64,000 nt of DNA from Massilia sp. H-1 (GCA_024703915.1 CP087969.1:1674001-1738000); one strand, 5' to 3'; shown: positions 50,603-62,148, numbered from the stretch's first letter. Notes: generated by a model from the letters alone, not told the origin. Program-made: numbers and translations.

Positions 50603-52907
50603 TCAGCGCAGGCGTTCCAGTTTTGCCACCGACAGATCCAGCACCTTCATCCCCGCCCGGCCAAAATTGATCTGCGCGCGCATTCGTGCCGCCGCCTTCG
50701 ATGTTGACGATCACGCCTTCGCCGAACTTGGCATGCGCCACCGATTCGCCGATCCGCCATCCCGGCCCGCTGCTGGCCGCCTTCTGCGTGATCTGCTGCG
50801 CGATCTTGTTGTCCGATCCGCCGCCAAACGCTCTACTCGTCCCACGCCGATTTCTTGTTGCCGAACCAGTGCGACTGCACCTTGGGCGAAATCCACTTGA
50901 GCGCCTCTTCGGGCAGCTCGTCGAAGAAGCGCGACTTCATGTTGTAGCGGGTCTGACCGTGCAGCATGCGGGTCTGCGCAAAGCTCATGTACAAGCGCTT
51001 CTTGGCACGCGTGATCGCCACGTACATCAGGCGCCGCTCTTCGTCCACGCCGTCCATCTCGCGCGAACTGCTCTCGTGCGGGAACAGGCCCTCTTCCAGA
51101 CCGGTGATGAACACCGCGTCGAACTCCAGGCCCTTGGCCGAGTGCACCGTCATCAGTTGCAGCGCGTCCTGCCCGGCCTGCGCCTGGGCGTCGCCCGCTT
51201 CCAGCGATGCATGCGACAGGAAGGCCGACAGCGGCGACATCACCGACGGCAGCGCGGCATCGGCGTCAAGAATTTCGAACCCGTCTTCATTGACGATCGG
51301 CGCGCCGGACATGGCTTCGGCTTTCGGCCCCAGGTGCGCAGGCGCGGACTGGCCGAAGCCCTCCTCCTGCACGAACTGGGTCGCCGCATTGACCATCTGC
51401 TCCAAGTTCTCGATCCGGTCTGCGCCCTCTTTTTCATTCTGGTAGTGGGTCAGCAGGCCGCTGGCCTCGAGCACCACGCGCACCATTTCCGGCAGCGACA
51501 GCTGCTGGGTCTCAGCGCGCCTTCGATCAGTTTGACGAACGCGCCCAGCGAGGAACCGGCCTTACCCATCACGTAAGGCACGGCCGCGTACAGCGAAATG
51601 CGGTACTGCTCGGCGGCCGCCTGCAGCGCCTCGATCGAACGCATGCCAATGCCGCGCGTAGGGAAGTTCACCACGCGCAGGAAGGCCTGGTCGTTGTGGG
51701 GATTGTCCATCAGCTGCAGGTAGGCGATGCCGTGCTTGACCTCGGCGCGCTGGAAGTAGCGCTGGCCGCCGTACACGGTGTACGGCAGGCTAGGCCATGA
51801 ACAGCACGTGCTCGATCACGCGCGACTGCGCGTTGGAGCGGTACAGGATCGCGATCTCGCTGCGCAGGGCGCCTTCGGCCATCAGGGACTTGGCTTCTTC
51901 GATGATCCACTGCGCCTCTTCCAGGTCGGACGAGGCTTCGTAGATGCGCACCGGCTCGCCGTGGTAAGCGTCGGTACGCAGGTTCTTGCCCAGGCGCTTG
52001 CTGTTGTTGGCGATCAGGTGGTTGGCCGAATCGAGGATGTGACCATGCGAGCGGTAGTTCTGCTCCAGCTTGATCAGGTTTTCGACCCGGAATTCGCGCT
52101 CGAAGGCGCTCATGTTGCCCACATTCGCGCCGCGGAAGGCGTAGATGCTCTGGTCGTCGTCGCCGACGGCGAACAGCGCGCCCACGACCTGCTGCCCCTG
52201 CCCCGCCAGCAGCTTGAGCAGGTTGTATTGCAGGTCATTCGTATCCTGGAACTCGTCCACCAGGATGTGCTTGAAGCGGGCCTGATAGTGCTCGCGCAGC
52301 GGCTGGTTACGGGCCAGCAGTTCGTACGCGCAGCAGCAGCTCGGCGAAATCGACCACGCCCTCGCGCTGGCACTGCATGTCGTACAGCTCGTACAACTCG
52401 ACCATCTTGCGCTCGATCGGGTCGTGCGCTTCCACCCGGTTGGCGCGCAAGCCCTGGTCCTTGGCGTTATTGATGAAGTACATCAGGTTTTTGGCCGGAT
52501 ACTTTTCATCGTCCACGTTGTTGGCCTTGAGCAGGCGCTTGATCATCGACAGCTGGTCCTGCGAATCCATGATCTGGAACGTTTGCAGGCAGGGCCGCAT
52601 CGCGGAAAGTGGGTGCGCAGCAGGCGGTTGCACAGGCCGTGGAAAGTGCCGATCCACATGCCGCGCGTGCTGACCGGCAACATGGCCGACAGCCGGGTGA
52701 GCATCTCCTTGGCGGCCTTGTTGGTAAAGGTGACCGCCATGATCCCGGCTGGCGACACTTGCCCGGTCTGGATCAGCCAGGCAATGCGGGTCGTCAGCAC
52801 CCGCGTTTTGCCGGAGCTTAAGCGCCCGCCAGGATCAGGGCGCTTTGCGACGGTAGCGTGACGGCAGCGAGTTGTTCGGGATTGAGGTTATGGAGGAGAT
52901 TTTGCAT
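50603..52907 (-). CDS. uvrD: UvrD/Rep-family DNA helicase II
   Basis: 3'-5' SF1 helicase of repair. MQNLLHNLNPEQLAAVTLPS start, Q-motif and Walker A (GAGSGKTRVLTTR after repair near 52818), VTFTNKAAKEM, HILVDEFQDTNDLQYNLL (Walker B), VGDDDQSIYAFRGA, LEQNYRSHG, LMTVHSAKGLEF, YVAITRAKKRLYMSF. As read the frame stops near 50833; restored, a C-terminal tail with RIGESVAHAKFGEGVIVNIE reaches 50603, matching the usual UvrD end. Other breaks near 50684, 51515, 51791, 52328 and 52610. About 765 residues. Confidence 0.93.
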
Positions 52908-52982
52908 CCCGTGATTATACCGGTCGCGCCCTCCGCCAGCCGCGCTGAAGACGTGGCCCGTTTCGGGGCCCCGTTCACGGCA

Positions 52983-54228
52983 TCAGCGGTGCTGAACCCA
53001 GGTCATGGTTTCCGTGGCTGGCCTTTGGCTGACCCCGCCCTCCGGTGCGATCGACACGGTGGCGTCGATGACCATGACCATGTTATCGCCGTTCATGATC
53101 GACATGTGCTGGCTGCCTCCCGGGCGGGTCCCGCCATTGTGGTAGCCGCCCTTCACGCCATCGATGGTAAAGGTGCTCTTGAGCCAGACCATGCCATCCT
53201 TGCCCTCGGTGACCAGGAATTCACCGAGCCAGGTCTTGCCGCGCGTCTCCCCCTTGAGGGTGAACGGCTCGTCGGCTGCCGTCACGACCAATGGCGTCGT
53301 GTATTCGCCCGCAAACGTCATTTTCAGGTCGACCTCGTATTGCGTCTTGTGCGCAGGTTCGGCGCGAACCGCCATGGTGCCCAGAACCCCCGTTGCGACC
53401 AGGGCGGCGACGAGCGCGCAGCGAGCCTAGCCTGCGGGTTTTAGCTTAGTGCGATTTAACTGCATGATGCGCTCCTTGAGTGGATGGCTCGATTGCCAGT
53501 GGCAGGTGAGCGGCGCCAGTGTGCCGCCAACCTGGGTTTTCAACATGGCCGCCGCATAGTCGTGGATCTGGCCGGGACGGTGTTCGATCACGTCGGCATC
53601 GCAAGCGAGCTCCTGGTCGAAACGGCAACGTGCCGCCGCCAGATGCACCAGCGGATTGAACCAGAAGGCGCACTGCAGCACCGCGATGAGCGCATTGATG
53701 AACGGGTCGCCGCGCCGTGCGTGGCGCTGTTCGTGGGCGATGATCAGGGCTTGCTCGTCGGCCGAATAGCGAAGCGAGAAGTCGGCTAAAGCAGCACGAT
53801 GCGCGGCCGCCAGATGCCCAGCAACGCCGGGCCCTGCACCGAGGTGGCGGCCACGAACACGCCGTCGGTGTGCGTCAGCGTGCCCAGACTGGCCGTGAAG
53901 CGCCGATGAGAGACGGCGAACAGGATCGCTGTCGCCAACGCACCGGCAAGCCAGGCCCACAGCAGCACCGCGTCCCAATGTACGGGTACGCTGTCGCTCA
54001 CGCTCGCTCCCAGCTGGCCGATGCCGATTGCGGGCACGGATTCGACCAGCATCACGCGGCTGACTTTCATGGACGGCATCGCGGCGGCAAGCATGGTGGC
54101 TTAAGCACCATCAGCCACATCTGGTAAACGGCATGGGCGCCGAAGCGGACCCGCAGCGCCCGCCGCACGAGCAGCACCAGCACAATGGCGGCGCTGACGC
54201 CGATACAAAGCTTGATCATCGCATCCAT
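52983..54228 (-). CDS. M56-family BlaR1-like sensor protease, second copy
   Basis: About 415 residues. N-terminal helices (MDAMIKLCIGVSAAIVLVLL), a zinc-protease region LIIAHEQRHARRGDPFINAL with FDQELACDADVIEHRPGQIH, a further helix (ALVAALVATGVLGTMAV), then a C-terminal extracytoplasmic domain of about 130 residues (TQYEVDLKMTFAGEYTTPLV...TMTWVQHR). The HEQxH motif and ACDADV fit M56/BlaR1. The sensor domain is not a penicillin-binding domain. Breaks near 53445, 53788 and 54100. Last gene of the blaI operon. Confidence 0.78.
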
Positions 54229-54233
54229 CAACG

Positions 54234-55449
54234 TCAGCCGCGGGTGACCGTCACGCCGATCTTGAGATCCGGCTTACCATTCTTGGGGGACACCGCGACC
54301 GTCCCGCCTTCGCCCAGCTTGAGCAGCAGCGAAGGCGCAATCACGTCGCCGTTTTCCGGGGTGATTTTCATGCTGACCATGACCGTGTCGGCCGATGCCC
54401 GCTCGACGCGGAACACGCCGGTCCATCCTGCGCCAGGCTGCTTCCAGTTGAGCGACAGGTCTTCGCCCGCTTTGACCGGAATGGCAGGCGTGGTATTGCC
54501 CGCGCCTTCGGCAAACTTGACCGACAAGCCGTAGGTGTCAGCGCCATGGGCCGCCGTTTCAGCGCACGGCCACGGTGCCCAGCATGCTGGCGCCAAGCCA
54601 GCAAAGCGACGATCAGGTGGCTTAAGCACGGCGGCGCGCGGTGCTGCGGACGGTGTGTTTCAGGTTCATGATGCGTTCCTTCAAAGGGTGGCAGGATTGC
54701 CAGTTACAGGTGGCGAATGCGGGCGCACTCGCAGTTTGGGTTTTGAGCATGGCGCTGGCATAGGCCTGGCTGTGCGCGCCGTGGCGCTGCATGACGGCCG
54801 CATCGCAGGCCAGCTCCTGGTCAAACCAAAGCGTGCGGCGGCCAGGTAAGAGAGCGGGTTGAACCAGAATGCGCAGCGCAGCAAGGCCAGCAGGGCATTG
54901 GCGGCCGGATCCCGGCGCGCCGCGTGCGTTTGTTCATGGACGACGATCAGCGCTTGTTCCGCTTCGCTGTAGCGTTCAGGCGAAATCGGCTAAGCACCAC
55001 CACGATCGGGCGCCACAGCCCCAGCAAGGCCGGACCGGCAGTGCGGCTGGACGCCGTGTGAATGCTTAAGCGCGTTCGACCAGAACACCCAGGCCCCGCA
55101 CAAAGCTGCGCTGCGCCAGCGCCATGATGGCCAGCGTGGCCAGCGCACCGCAGGCCCACAGGCGCACGGCCCAGTCCGTCCATTGAAGCGCCAGCGGCGT
55201 GGCAGCGGCGCCGATGCTGAGCACCGGCCGCTTGCAGCACGGGCGTCACGTCCACCGCCATCGCTTCGGCGTCATCCGGACCGGCAGTGCAGCGGCCAGC
55301 AAGGCGAGCGGCACGGCCACCCAGCACAGATAGGCGGCCTGGGCGCCGGCCAGGCGGCGCAGGGGCGCGCGAGCAGCAGTACCAGCAGCATCGCGGCGCT
55401 GCTTAAGCAAGGTCAGCCGGAGCAAGAGATCGAACAGCTTACTTTCCAT
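54234..55449 (-). CDS. M56-family BlaR1-like sensor protease, first copy
   Basis: About 405 residues starting MESKLFDLLLRLTL at 55449, within the blaI 3' end (11-bp overlap). Protease site LIVVHEQTHAARRDPAANAL, then FDQELACDAAVMQRHGAHSQ after repair. The C-terminal domain (YGLSVKFAEGAGNTTPAIPV...KIGVTVTRG) differs from that of the second copy. Heavily broken: near 54566, 54617, 54835, 54990, 55063, 55230, 55370 and 55403. Predicted membrane sensor that relieves BlaI repression by proteolysis. Confidence 0.75.
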
Positions 55450-55824
55450 CGCCAAGCTCCTCGACCAGCTTTTTCAGTTCGGCGATGTCGGCCGCGCTCA
55501 GCTTGCGGTGCTTGCCGAAGTGGGCCACCAGCGGCGCCACGCGGCCGCCGAACAGGCGGTCGAGCATGGTGCCGCTCTCGCGGCTGACCCATTGTTCTCG
55601 TTTGAGCTCGGCGCAGTAGAGGTAGCGCCGTCCGTCCTTGCTGGCGCTCACCGCGCCCTTCTTGAGCAAGCGGTTGAGCAAGGTCTTGACGGTCGCTTCC
55701 TGCCAGCGCTGCTCGTTGACCAGCGCGGCAATGACATCCTCGGCGGGCAGCGGCAGCTGGCGCGCCACAATACATCCATGACGAGCGACTCGGCGTCGCT
55801 GATGTCGGCGTTCTTGCGTTCCAT
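55439..55824 (-). CDS. BlaI/MecI/CopY-family repressor
   Basis: About 127 residues. MERKNADISDAESLVMDVLW opens the winged helix. QRWQEATVKTLLNRLLKKGA is the recognition-helix region, and a C-terminal dimerisation part follows (DIAELKKLVEELGDGK). A break near 55770 splits the first helix. Start ATG at 55824 with a CAGGAGACGGC site. Two palindromes just upstream fit BlaI boxes. First gene of an operon with two M56 proteases. Confidence 0.85.
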
Positions 55825-55844
55825 GCCGTCTCCTGAAGTAATGA

Positions 55845-55889
55845 ATTACACGTGTAATCGATAAGCAATGATTACACGTGTAATTTCAA
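55845..55889 (-). promoter_or_regulatory. twin BlaI-type operators
   Basis: Perfect ATTACACGTGTAAT at 55845-55858 and again at 55871-55884, centres 26 bp apart. BlaI/MecI operators are TACA-x2-TGTA dyads, which these contain exactly. A TTGAAA hexamer at 55884-55889 (minus strand) abuts the distal site, so the sites likely cover the blaI promoter. Confidence 0.78.
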
Positions 55890-55906
55890 ACGTCAAGAGG
55901 GATGGA

Positions 55907-56845
55907 TCAGTGGCTCCAGCGTGCGCGGTAGAGCGAGCTGAACATCGAGTTGCCGTTCAGCGAGGAGCTTGGCACCTGCTGGCCGACGTCCCAGTGCTCG
56001 ACCAGCTCATAGTCGGCCACGCGATACATGTCGCACACGGCCGCACCGGCAAACTCGTTGGCCGGATCGCCACCGGCATCGACGTTATGCGAGCACGCCA
56101 CGGCCAGATCGCCATCGGCCATCGAGCGCACCACGCGGTAGGAAGAGCCTACCGGGGCGATGTACTGAATGACCGACTTGAGCGCGGCACGGCCGTTACC
56201 CACGTAGGGATTGTGCTGCAGGTAGTTCAGGCCCCACATGCGGTCGAGCAGGCCGAAATTGCGCTTGCCGAACACGTCCTCGGACAGCGAATGCACCATC
56301 AGGCGGTTCATCTCGACGCGTGCCTGCGACAGCAGCAGCCATGGGCACCGGGTAGGCGTACAAATTGCTAAATGCCGAATTGCCGGTGGCCGAACGGGTC
56401 GGCGCGGCGCCCTGCACTACCCAGTGTTCGACGATCCAGCCGTGATCGAGGCGGTAGAAGTCATAGCGGTTGGTGCCGCTCATTTCGTTTTCCGGCGTGG
56501 CCGATACCTGCGAGTGCACGAACACCATATCGCCGTCGCCGAGGATATGCTTGACCGTCATGGTCTGTGCTTAAGCACCTTCTGGCGCAGGGCGCGGATC
56601 CAGCCGGCCGTGCCTTCGCGGCCGTTGGCGGCCAAGGGATCGTGTTCGATCAGCTGGGGCGAGACCTGGCGCGCGACGACGTCGGCATCGGTGGCCGACA
56701 GGATCTTCGACACGAACTGGGTAACGACGGCCTTGTTGTACTTTTCCAGGGCCGGGCTGCCAGCCGCCTGCGCAGGCACGGCGACGGCGCTGGCTACGAG
56801 CGCGGACAACAGCAGGGAGCAGGAAGAATGCCAATGAAGTTTCAT
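55907..56845 (-). CDS. secreted SnoaL-like (NTF2-fold) protein, two repeats
   Basis: About 310 residues. Signal peptide (MKLHWHSSCSLLLSALVASA, cleavage after AQA). Two SnoaL-like halves: YNKAVVTQFVSKIL...RYDFYRLDHGWIVEHWVVQ and RMWGLNYLQHNPYVGNGRAA...DMYRVADYELVEHWDVGQ. Each contains the H-W dyad. Breaks near 56338 and 56572. The cargo or enzyme activity is unknown. It sits upstream of blaI on the same strand but with its own end, so is not clearly in that operon. Confidence 0.75.
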
Positions 56846-57028
56846 GCGTTTTCTTTCAGTGAGTGATTGGTCGGCTGCCTCGTCAGGCAGGATCGCAGCT
56901 TGCCCCAAGCCGCCCGCCGCAGCGACCGGTTTGGGATGAGCCGTGCTATATTCGTGACGAACAACATCGCCAACCCGGCCTGCATTGGCGCACACTGTGA
57001 CCTCGCCTTTCAACCTGAAACCTCCACG

Positions 57029-58079
57029 ATGAAACAACTAGCCTGGCCCTCGCAGGGCGTACTGGTGCGCCTGGGCCATCGCTTCTACACCTACAACTTC
57101 CTGCGCGCGATTTTCGGCATGCCGCTGACGATGAACTTCGTGTTCAACGCAGCCCATTTCGGCACCTGGGCGCTGCTGGGGGTGCTCGCGCTGCCGGTCA
57201 TCCGCGCCCGCCCCTTGCGCATGCATTGGGAATCGTGGATCTTTCACATCGTGTTCGGATCGCTGCTTACGCAGATCGACGTCACCATCGGCCACTGGCT
57301 GTTCGCCGCGCTGACGCCCGCATACAGCGGAGCGTCGATGCTCGACCTGTTCTTCATCGCCTTCGAGGATTGCTTCCACCTGGGCTTTCTGACTTACCTC
57401 GGCTTTGTGGGCGTGGTACAGGGATTCGACACGCTGCGCCAGGCACGCATGAACGAGCTGCAGGTGGCCGAGCACAAGGCGGCCTACGTCCACGCGCAGC
57501 TGCAAAGCCTCAAGCTGCAACTGCAGCCGCACTTCCTGTTCAACACCCTGCACGCGATCGGCTCGCTGATGCACTACGACGTGCCCACCGCGGACCGCAT
57601 GCTGTCGCGCCTGAGCGAAATGCTGCGCACGTCGCTGCGCAGAATCGGACAATCCGGTCGTCACGCTCAAGCAGGAAATGGCCTTCATCGAGGCGTACAT
57701 CGATATCGAAAAAATCCGCTTCGAGCAGCGCCTGGCCGTACAGTGGGTAATTCCCGACGACCTGCTGGGAAGCGCGATCCCGCCCTTCATCCTGCAGCCG
57801 CTGGTCGAGAACGCGATCAAATACGGCGTGGCGCCGCGCGCCGACGGCGGCATGATCGTGATCCGCGCCTACGCCGACAAGGCGTCGCTGATGCTGGAAG
57901 TGGAAGACGATGCGCCAGCCCAGTCGGGGCTGCAGAAGGGTTTCGGTATCGGCTTGAACAACACGCGCCAGCGCCTGGCCGCGCTGTATGGCGCGGGACA
58001 GAATTTCGAGCTGGTGCGCCATGCCGTGGGCACGGTCGCGCGCATCCGCATTCCCCTTCCGATGCTGGCGGCGGCATGA
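57029..58079 (+). CDS. LytS-type sensor histidine kinase
   Basis: About 350 residues. Four N-terminal helices (FLRAIFGMPLTMNFVFNAAH and on), then the His_kinase domain with LKLQLQPHFLFNTLHAIGSL (phospho-acceptor His) and HATPase motifs QPLVENAIKYGVAP and GFGIGLNNTRQRL. One break near 57645. Overlaps the response-regulator start by 4 bp. The stimulus is unknown. Confidence 0.9.
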
Positions 58080-58842
58080 GCGGAACCATTCGCGTACTGG
58101 TGGCCGACGACGAAACATCGGCCCGAAAACGCCTGATCCAGTTCCTCGGCGCGCATGCCGACGTGGCCTTGGCCGATGAGGCGCGCAACGGCCTGGAAGC
58201 GTGCGAGCAGATCGCGCGCCTGCAGCCGGACCTGGTGTTCCTCGATGTGGAAATGCCGGAACTGAGCGGGCTGGAAGTGGTGCACAAGATCGGCACGGAC
58301 AACATGCTTAAGCCACGATCTTCGCCACCGCCTACGACCACTATGCGCTCGGCGCATTCGATGCGAACGCGATGGACTATCTGCTCAAGCCCTTCGACCA
58401 AGCCCGTTTCGATGCGGCTCTGATCAAAGCAAGACGCTGGCTGCAGACCGGCCCGGGCCAGTTCCGCCAGCAGCTTGGCAGCGTGATGGCGGCGTTGACA
58501 CCGGCGAAAGAAGCGCAGGACCGGCTATTGGTGCGCAGCGGCGAGATCGCAGCTGCTGGTGAAGGCGGCCGACATCATGTACATCAGCGCCGAAGGCAAT
58601 TACATCCGCCTGCACACGGCGGTCGGCATGAGCATCTGATGCGCGAACGGATGGCTAAGGCATATTGGAGCGGCTGGATGGAACGCTGTTCCGCCGCATC
58701 CACCGCTCGCACATCGTCAACCTCGATTATGTGAAGAAGCTGCTGCCGTGGTTCGGCGGAGACAGCCTGGTGATGATGGCCGATGGCAGCTAGGCTGACG
58801 CTGAGCCGCAACCACCGCGAGGCGCTGCGGGACTTTGCGTGA
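58076..58842 (+). CDS. LytTR-family response regulator
   Basis: About 250 residues. Receiver domain VLVADDETSARKRLIQFLGA with phospho-Asp in DLVFLDVEMPELSGLEVV and Lys in MDYLLKPFDQARF. C-terminal LytTR DNA-binding domain YISAEGNYIRLHTAVG, FRRIHRSHIVNLDYVKKL, LTLSRNHREALRDF. Breaks near 58308, 58552, 58630, 58655 and 58791. Target genes unknown. Confidence 0.88.
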
Positions 58843-59026
58843 GGTGGTGACAGTGCAGATTATTCAGACTTAATGGCACACGGGGATCCTACTTGAACGT
58901 CGGATACCGCCCCAAAGCGGCCCCTCACGCTAGACTTACTGAGGTAGGGGAATGCCAGTTAGACTCTAGTCGCCGAGCAGCACGTCGCATGGCACACCTT
59001 CTAAAAAAGGCACCGTAATCATTGCA

Positions 59027-59359
59027 TCAGGGCCATTCCGTCAATGAGAACTCAACAGCAAACTGGCCAGACTTATATACCGTAAAGCCGTCGCAAACCA
59101 TATCACCATTGCCTTCAAGAAACCCCATCGCCTGTTCGTTTTTGCGCACGAACGCTTTCGCTGAAACAATCGAATCATCCGGCCGGTTCATTAACCTACG
59201 GGCGGCATCAACTGCGGCTGGCGCAGGACACTCCACGTCACCTTCAATCGATACTCCAAGACCCTCCACGTTCGCTGCTGAATACCACATTGTTCGCACG
59301 CGATTGAAGCGACCAAGCTGCGGATCTTCGAAACTACGTTTGCTCCAAAGTTTGAACAT
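59027..59359 (-). CDS. hypothetical protein
   Basis: 110 residues, intact frame: MFKLWSKRSFEDPQLGRFNR, then CPAPAAVDAARRLMN. Soluble, no signal peptide. Lower GC than the flanks and not recognised. Preceded and followed by about 200 bp of lower-GC sequence without clear genes, so probably an acquired segment. Confidence 0.6.
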   Translation of the reverse strand: MFKLWSKRSFEDPQLGRFNRVRTMWYSAANVEGLGVSIEGDVECPAPAAVDAARRLMNRPDDSIVSAKAFVRKNEQAMGFLEGNGDMVCDGFTVYKSGQFAVEFSLTEWP

Positions 59360-59566
59360 GTAATAAGCCTAAGGTGATAGTCCAATGCACAGTGGCCGCT
59401 GTTGACCGAATTTCCATTGCCACTTATTTGGAAAAGAAGTCGAGTTGCTCTTCGCTTGAAGCAAAGTGATCGATACTGAAGTCGCTTTCGCTTGCGAAGA
59501 GTTGGCTTACATCGGCATCGGAAGTCCTCCCCAAAGCGCAGCTTCTCAGCGCACCAGCGCCATCGC

Positions 59567-59956
59567 TCATTCGCCCATGACCTTTTGGAATATCGACATT
59601 TCGATCAGCGCAATCTCATCCCAGCTCAAATTCTCATTATTGCCAAGTGCAGCGAGAAAATTTCCAATGAGATTGGCATTCGGACTCTCGTGGCAAGCGC
59701 AAACAAGCGTACACGACACTGTGTCGATCTGTTGATCTATCCTGTATCTCTCCAGGTAGACCGATTTGGCAGCATTGTATGCGTCATGACGCAGTCTTTC
59801 GTCGAGCGGCGGCCCCATCGAGCGCTCAAGCAGTTTGAGTGCCTTCGCCAAACTTTTGTCATTGCGATCGCATCCCAGCCGGTAACAGCACGCAATACCA
59901 AAGCGACGGAACTGTTCTATCGGAAGTGAGCTGATGTCGGCGTATTCTAATGCCAT
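59567..59956 (-). CDS. hypothetical protein
   Basis: 129 residues, intact frame: MALEYADISSLPIEQFRRFG, helical, with four cysteines (IACCYRLGC, VCAC). Ends EMSIFQKVMGE. No family recognised; could be an immunity-type protein. Low-GC island. Confidence 0.55.
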   Translation of the reverse strand: MALEYADISSLPIEQFRRFGIACCYRLGCDRNDKSLAKALKLLERSMGPPLDERLRHDAYNAAKSVYLERYRIDQQIDTVSCTLVCACHESPNANLIGNFLAALGNNENLSWDEIALIEMSIFQKVMGE

Positions 59957-60006
59957 AGGCTATGTGATTTCTGGCGAAAATGGGGCACTCGTTGATGTCT
60001 TGCAGA

Positions 60007-60349
60007 TCAACTCTCCGGGTCATAGTAGAACTCGCGCAGCTCCTGCGAACAACGGCAGGCCTGTGCGATTTTCGCAGCCCATTGGATGGCAGCTTCGCGC
60101 GTCGGCAGTTCCATGACACAGAAGCCGCCGTCGAGCTCCTTGGTCTGAGTGTAGGTCTCGTTCTTCACCGTGCCGTCGCCGGAAACCATGAGTGGCCCGG
60201 CTTCTGCGTTGATGCCACCACCGAACACATACACGTTTAGCTGCTTTCGCCTCGCGAATGACGCGGCACGATGCTTCGCCGACGGCGGCCATTTCGTCGG
60301 CGGGAACATTCATTGCGGGTGCAGGAAAGGAAATAAGATACTTCGTCAT
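60007..60349 (-). CDS. YciI-family protein
   Basis: About 113 residues: MTKYLISFPAPAMNVPADEM, then VYVFGGGINAEAGPLMVSGD after repairing a break near 60238, with GTVKNETYTQTKELDGGFCV and AIQWAAKIAQAC. This is the YciI (DGPFAETKE-like) ferredoxin-like fold. Function unknown. DUF2306 gene lies upstream on the same strand. Confidence 0.82.
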
Positions 60350-60386
60350 CGTTCAATTCTCCATGTTGCGAGGCCAGACGCCGGAA

Positions 60387-61040
60387 TCAAGCCGCACCGT
60401 CAGGCGGCTTCGGTTTGAATGCATTGTTCATTCTCACTTGCGGCAGCCAGGAAATCCACGCCTCAACCAGGAGCATTGGGACCACCCAAGACGCCCACTC
60501 CCGGGTTGCGTCTCTCATTTCCTCATTCTGCACGAAGAAAAACAGAACGTGCTGAAAGTCGTACATGACCCGAAGCCAAACTAGCACCAACGCCAAGGTA
60601 TAGCTGCGGATCATGAAGCCGCGATGCGCCGCGAAGTTTCTCGCGACGGCAGCGCGCCAGGCCGCTAGCGTAAAGAACAGCCAAAGCGCGCCAGTGATGA
60701 CGATGGACAGGCGCGAACCCTCGTACTCGGTTGTCGCCCCAAGGTAGATGGCAAGAACGGCAGAGCCGCTTGCACCGATGACGTAGGCGCGCCCTATCCA
60801 CCGATGAACTTGAGGCGCTGATTGGCGTAAGCCGGGGAGAAATTGCAGCGGAGCGCCAAAGACCACGGGCAGCGCGAATAGCAGGTGGCTGACATACCAG
60901 AGCTGCTTGTTGAACAAGCTCGGCCCCAGCCGATCGGGGTGCAGAAAGCGATAATCGACGGCCCGATAGAGGTAATACGCGCTGAGCGCGCCAAGGGCCA
61001 CGAGCCAGATGTAAAGTAGAAGACTTCTACGACGGTTCAT
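60387..61040 (-). CDS. DUF2306 family membrane protein
   Basis: 217 residues, about seven helices: MNRRRSLLLYIWLVALGALS, LWYVSHLLFALPVVFGAPLQ, VHRWIGRAYVIGASGS, NFAAHRGFMIRSYTLALVLV. The conserved His/Arg pairs (HRWIGR, HRGFMIRSY) match DUF2306. Intact frame. Function unknown. Confidence 0.85.
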   Translation of the reverse strand: MNRRRSLLLYIWLVALGALSAYYLYRAVDYRFLHPDRLGPSLFNKQLWYVSHLLFALPVVFGAPLQFLPGLRQSAPQVHRWIGRAYVIGASGSAVLAIYLGATTEYEGSRLSIVITGALWLFFTLAAWRAAVARNFAAHRGFMIRSYTLALVLVWLRVMYDFQHVLFFFVQNEEMRDATREWASWVVPMLLVEAWISWLPQVRMNNAFKPKPPDGAA

Positions 61041-61138
61041 GGCAGCTCGCTAGAAATGACTCGTGGCTTGTCCGGCTCTCTTCACTCAAGCATACCATTC
61101 ACCTGACCCGCTGCGATTCATGGCCGAATCGGGCTCCC

Positions 61139-61968
61139 CTACTTCGCCACCCGAATTTCATCCGCCATGAATTTGTATTGCCGTGCGTTGATGGCTTTGA
61201 TGGTAAGCAGGGTTGCGGCGATGCGTTGCACCAGCCTAAGCATTCCTCCTGACCATTCTTCGGCTTGCCGCCCATGACGCGCATCAGTTCCTGGACATAA
61301 GGCTGCTTCTCGCGCTCGAAGGCCATGAACTTGGGCGAAACGAGGATATCCAGCCAGACCTTGCTCCGCTTCGCGGCGCTCCATGATTGCGTTTTAGCCC
61401 GCGCCTGGGCAGCGCGCTCCACTTCTGCCTGGCGCTGTTTTTCGTCAGCGCGCATCTCAGCAAATGTGGCTTCGATCTGGCGCTCGACGTCCTTGGCGCC
61501 GTTAGTCGAACTGCAAGCTGAATCGGACGCCTGCTTTTGCGTGGGAGGCGGCACCGCCGCGGGGCGGTTTTCGCACGCCTCGCGAAATTGCGCGGAACGC
61601 TGCTTGCTCTCGCTCGCCATCTCCTTGATTAACGAGACCATCTCCTCATGCTGTGCGACCAGATCGTTGTTCTTGCCGATCTTTGCGTTGAGAGCCTGCA
61701 TTGCCGCGTTATCGCGACGATCGACCGCAGGCGACTCCTTCTCGAGTTCCGCGCTCAACGCGTCGATCTCGGTCTCGAATGCCTTGATCTCGTCCAATTT
61801 CGCATTGTAGGCCCGCACGTTCTGATTGAACTCGACGAGTTGTGCCCGACATTGTTCCTTTTCAGCCGCCGTCAGCGGTGCCTTGGCCGCTTCCAGCATC
61901 GGCGCATTGCGCGTGTTGCGATAGCACCAGCGAAACCACAAAAATCGCCGACAGTGTGGATCGTTTCA
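61139..61968 (-). CDS. exported coiled-coil protein
   Basis: About 275 residues restored. Signal peptide MKRSTLSAIFVVSLVLSQHA, frame shift near 61930, then long charged helices (KAPLTAAEKEQCRAQLVEFN, IDALSAELEKESPAV, EATFAEMRADEKQRQAEVER) typical of coiled coils. Three or four cysteines lie between. A second break near 61235 restores the end INARQYKFMADEIRVAK. Function unknown. Confidence 0.65.
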
Positions 61969-62148
61969 TTTTTCTCTTTCTCATGCTTCGGCGCGAAGTT
62001 CTCCAGTTTCCCGGTTCACTAGCCAGTACAAACCATCGCGCGTGCCTTCTACCGGGAAGCAGACATCATACCTGAGCAGCCCCAGCACCCCGCTGCTGCT
62101 GAGTGTGCGGTACGATAGCCATTTCCAACAACTGCCCAAGGCCAGCGC

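Noticed and set aside
61981..62148. Possible minus-strand gene ending in RETGELRAEA
   Set aside because: An open frame ends cleanly here, but no good start or ribosome-binding site is visible and most of the longer frame is antisense to the membrane-protein gene.
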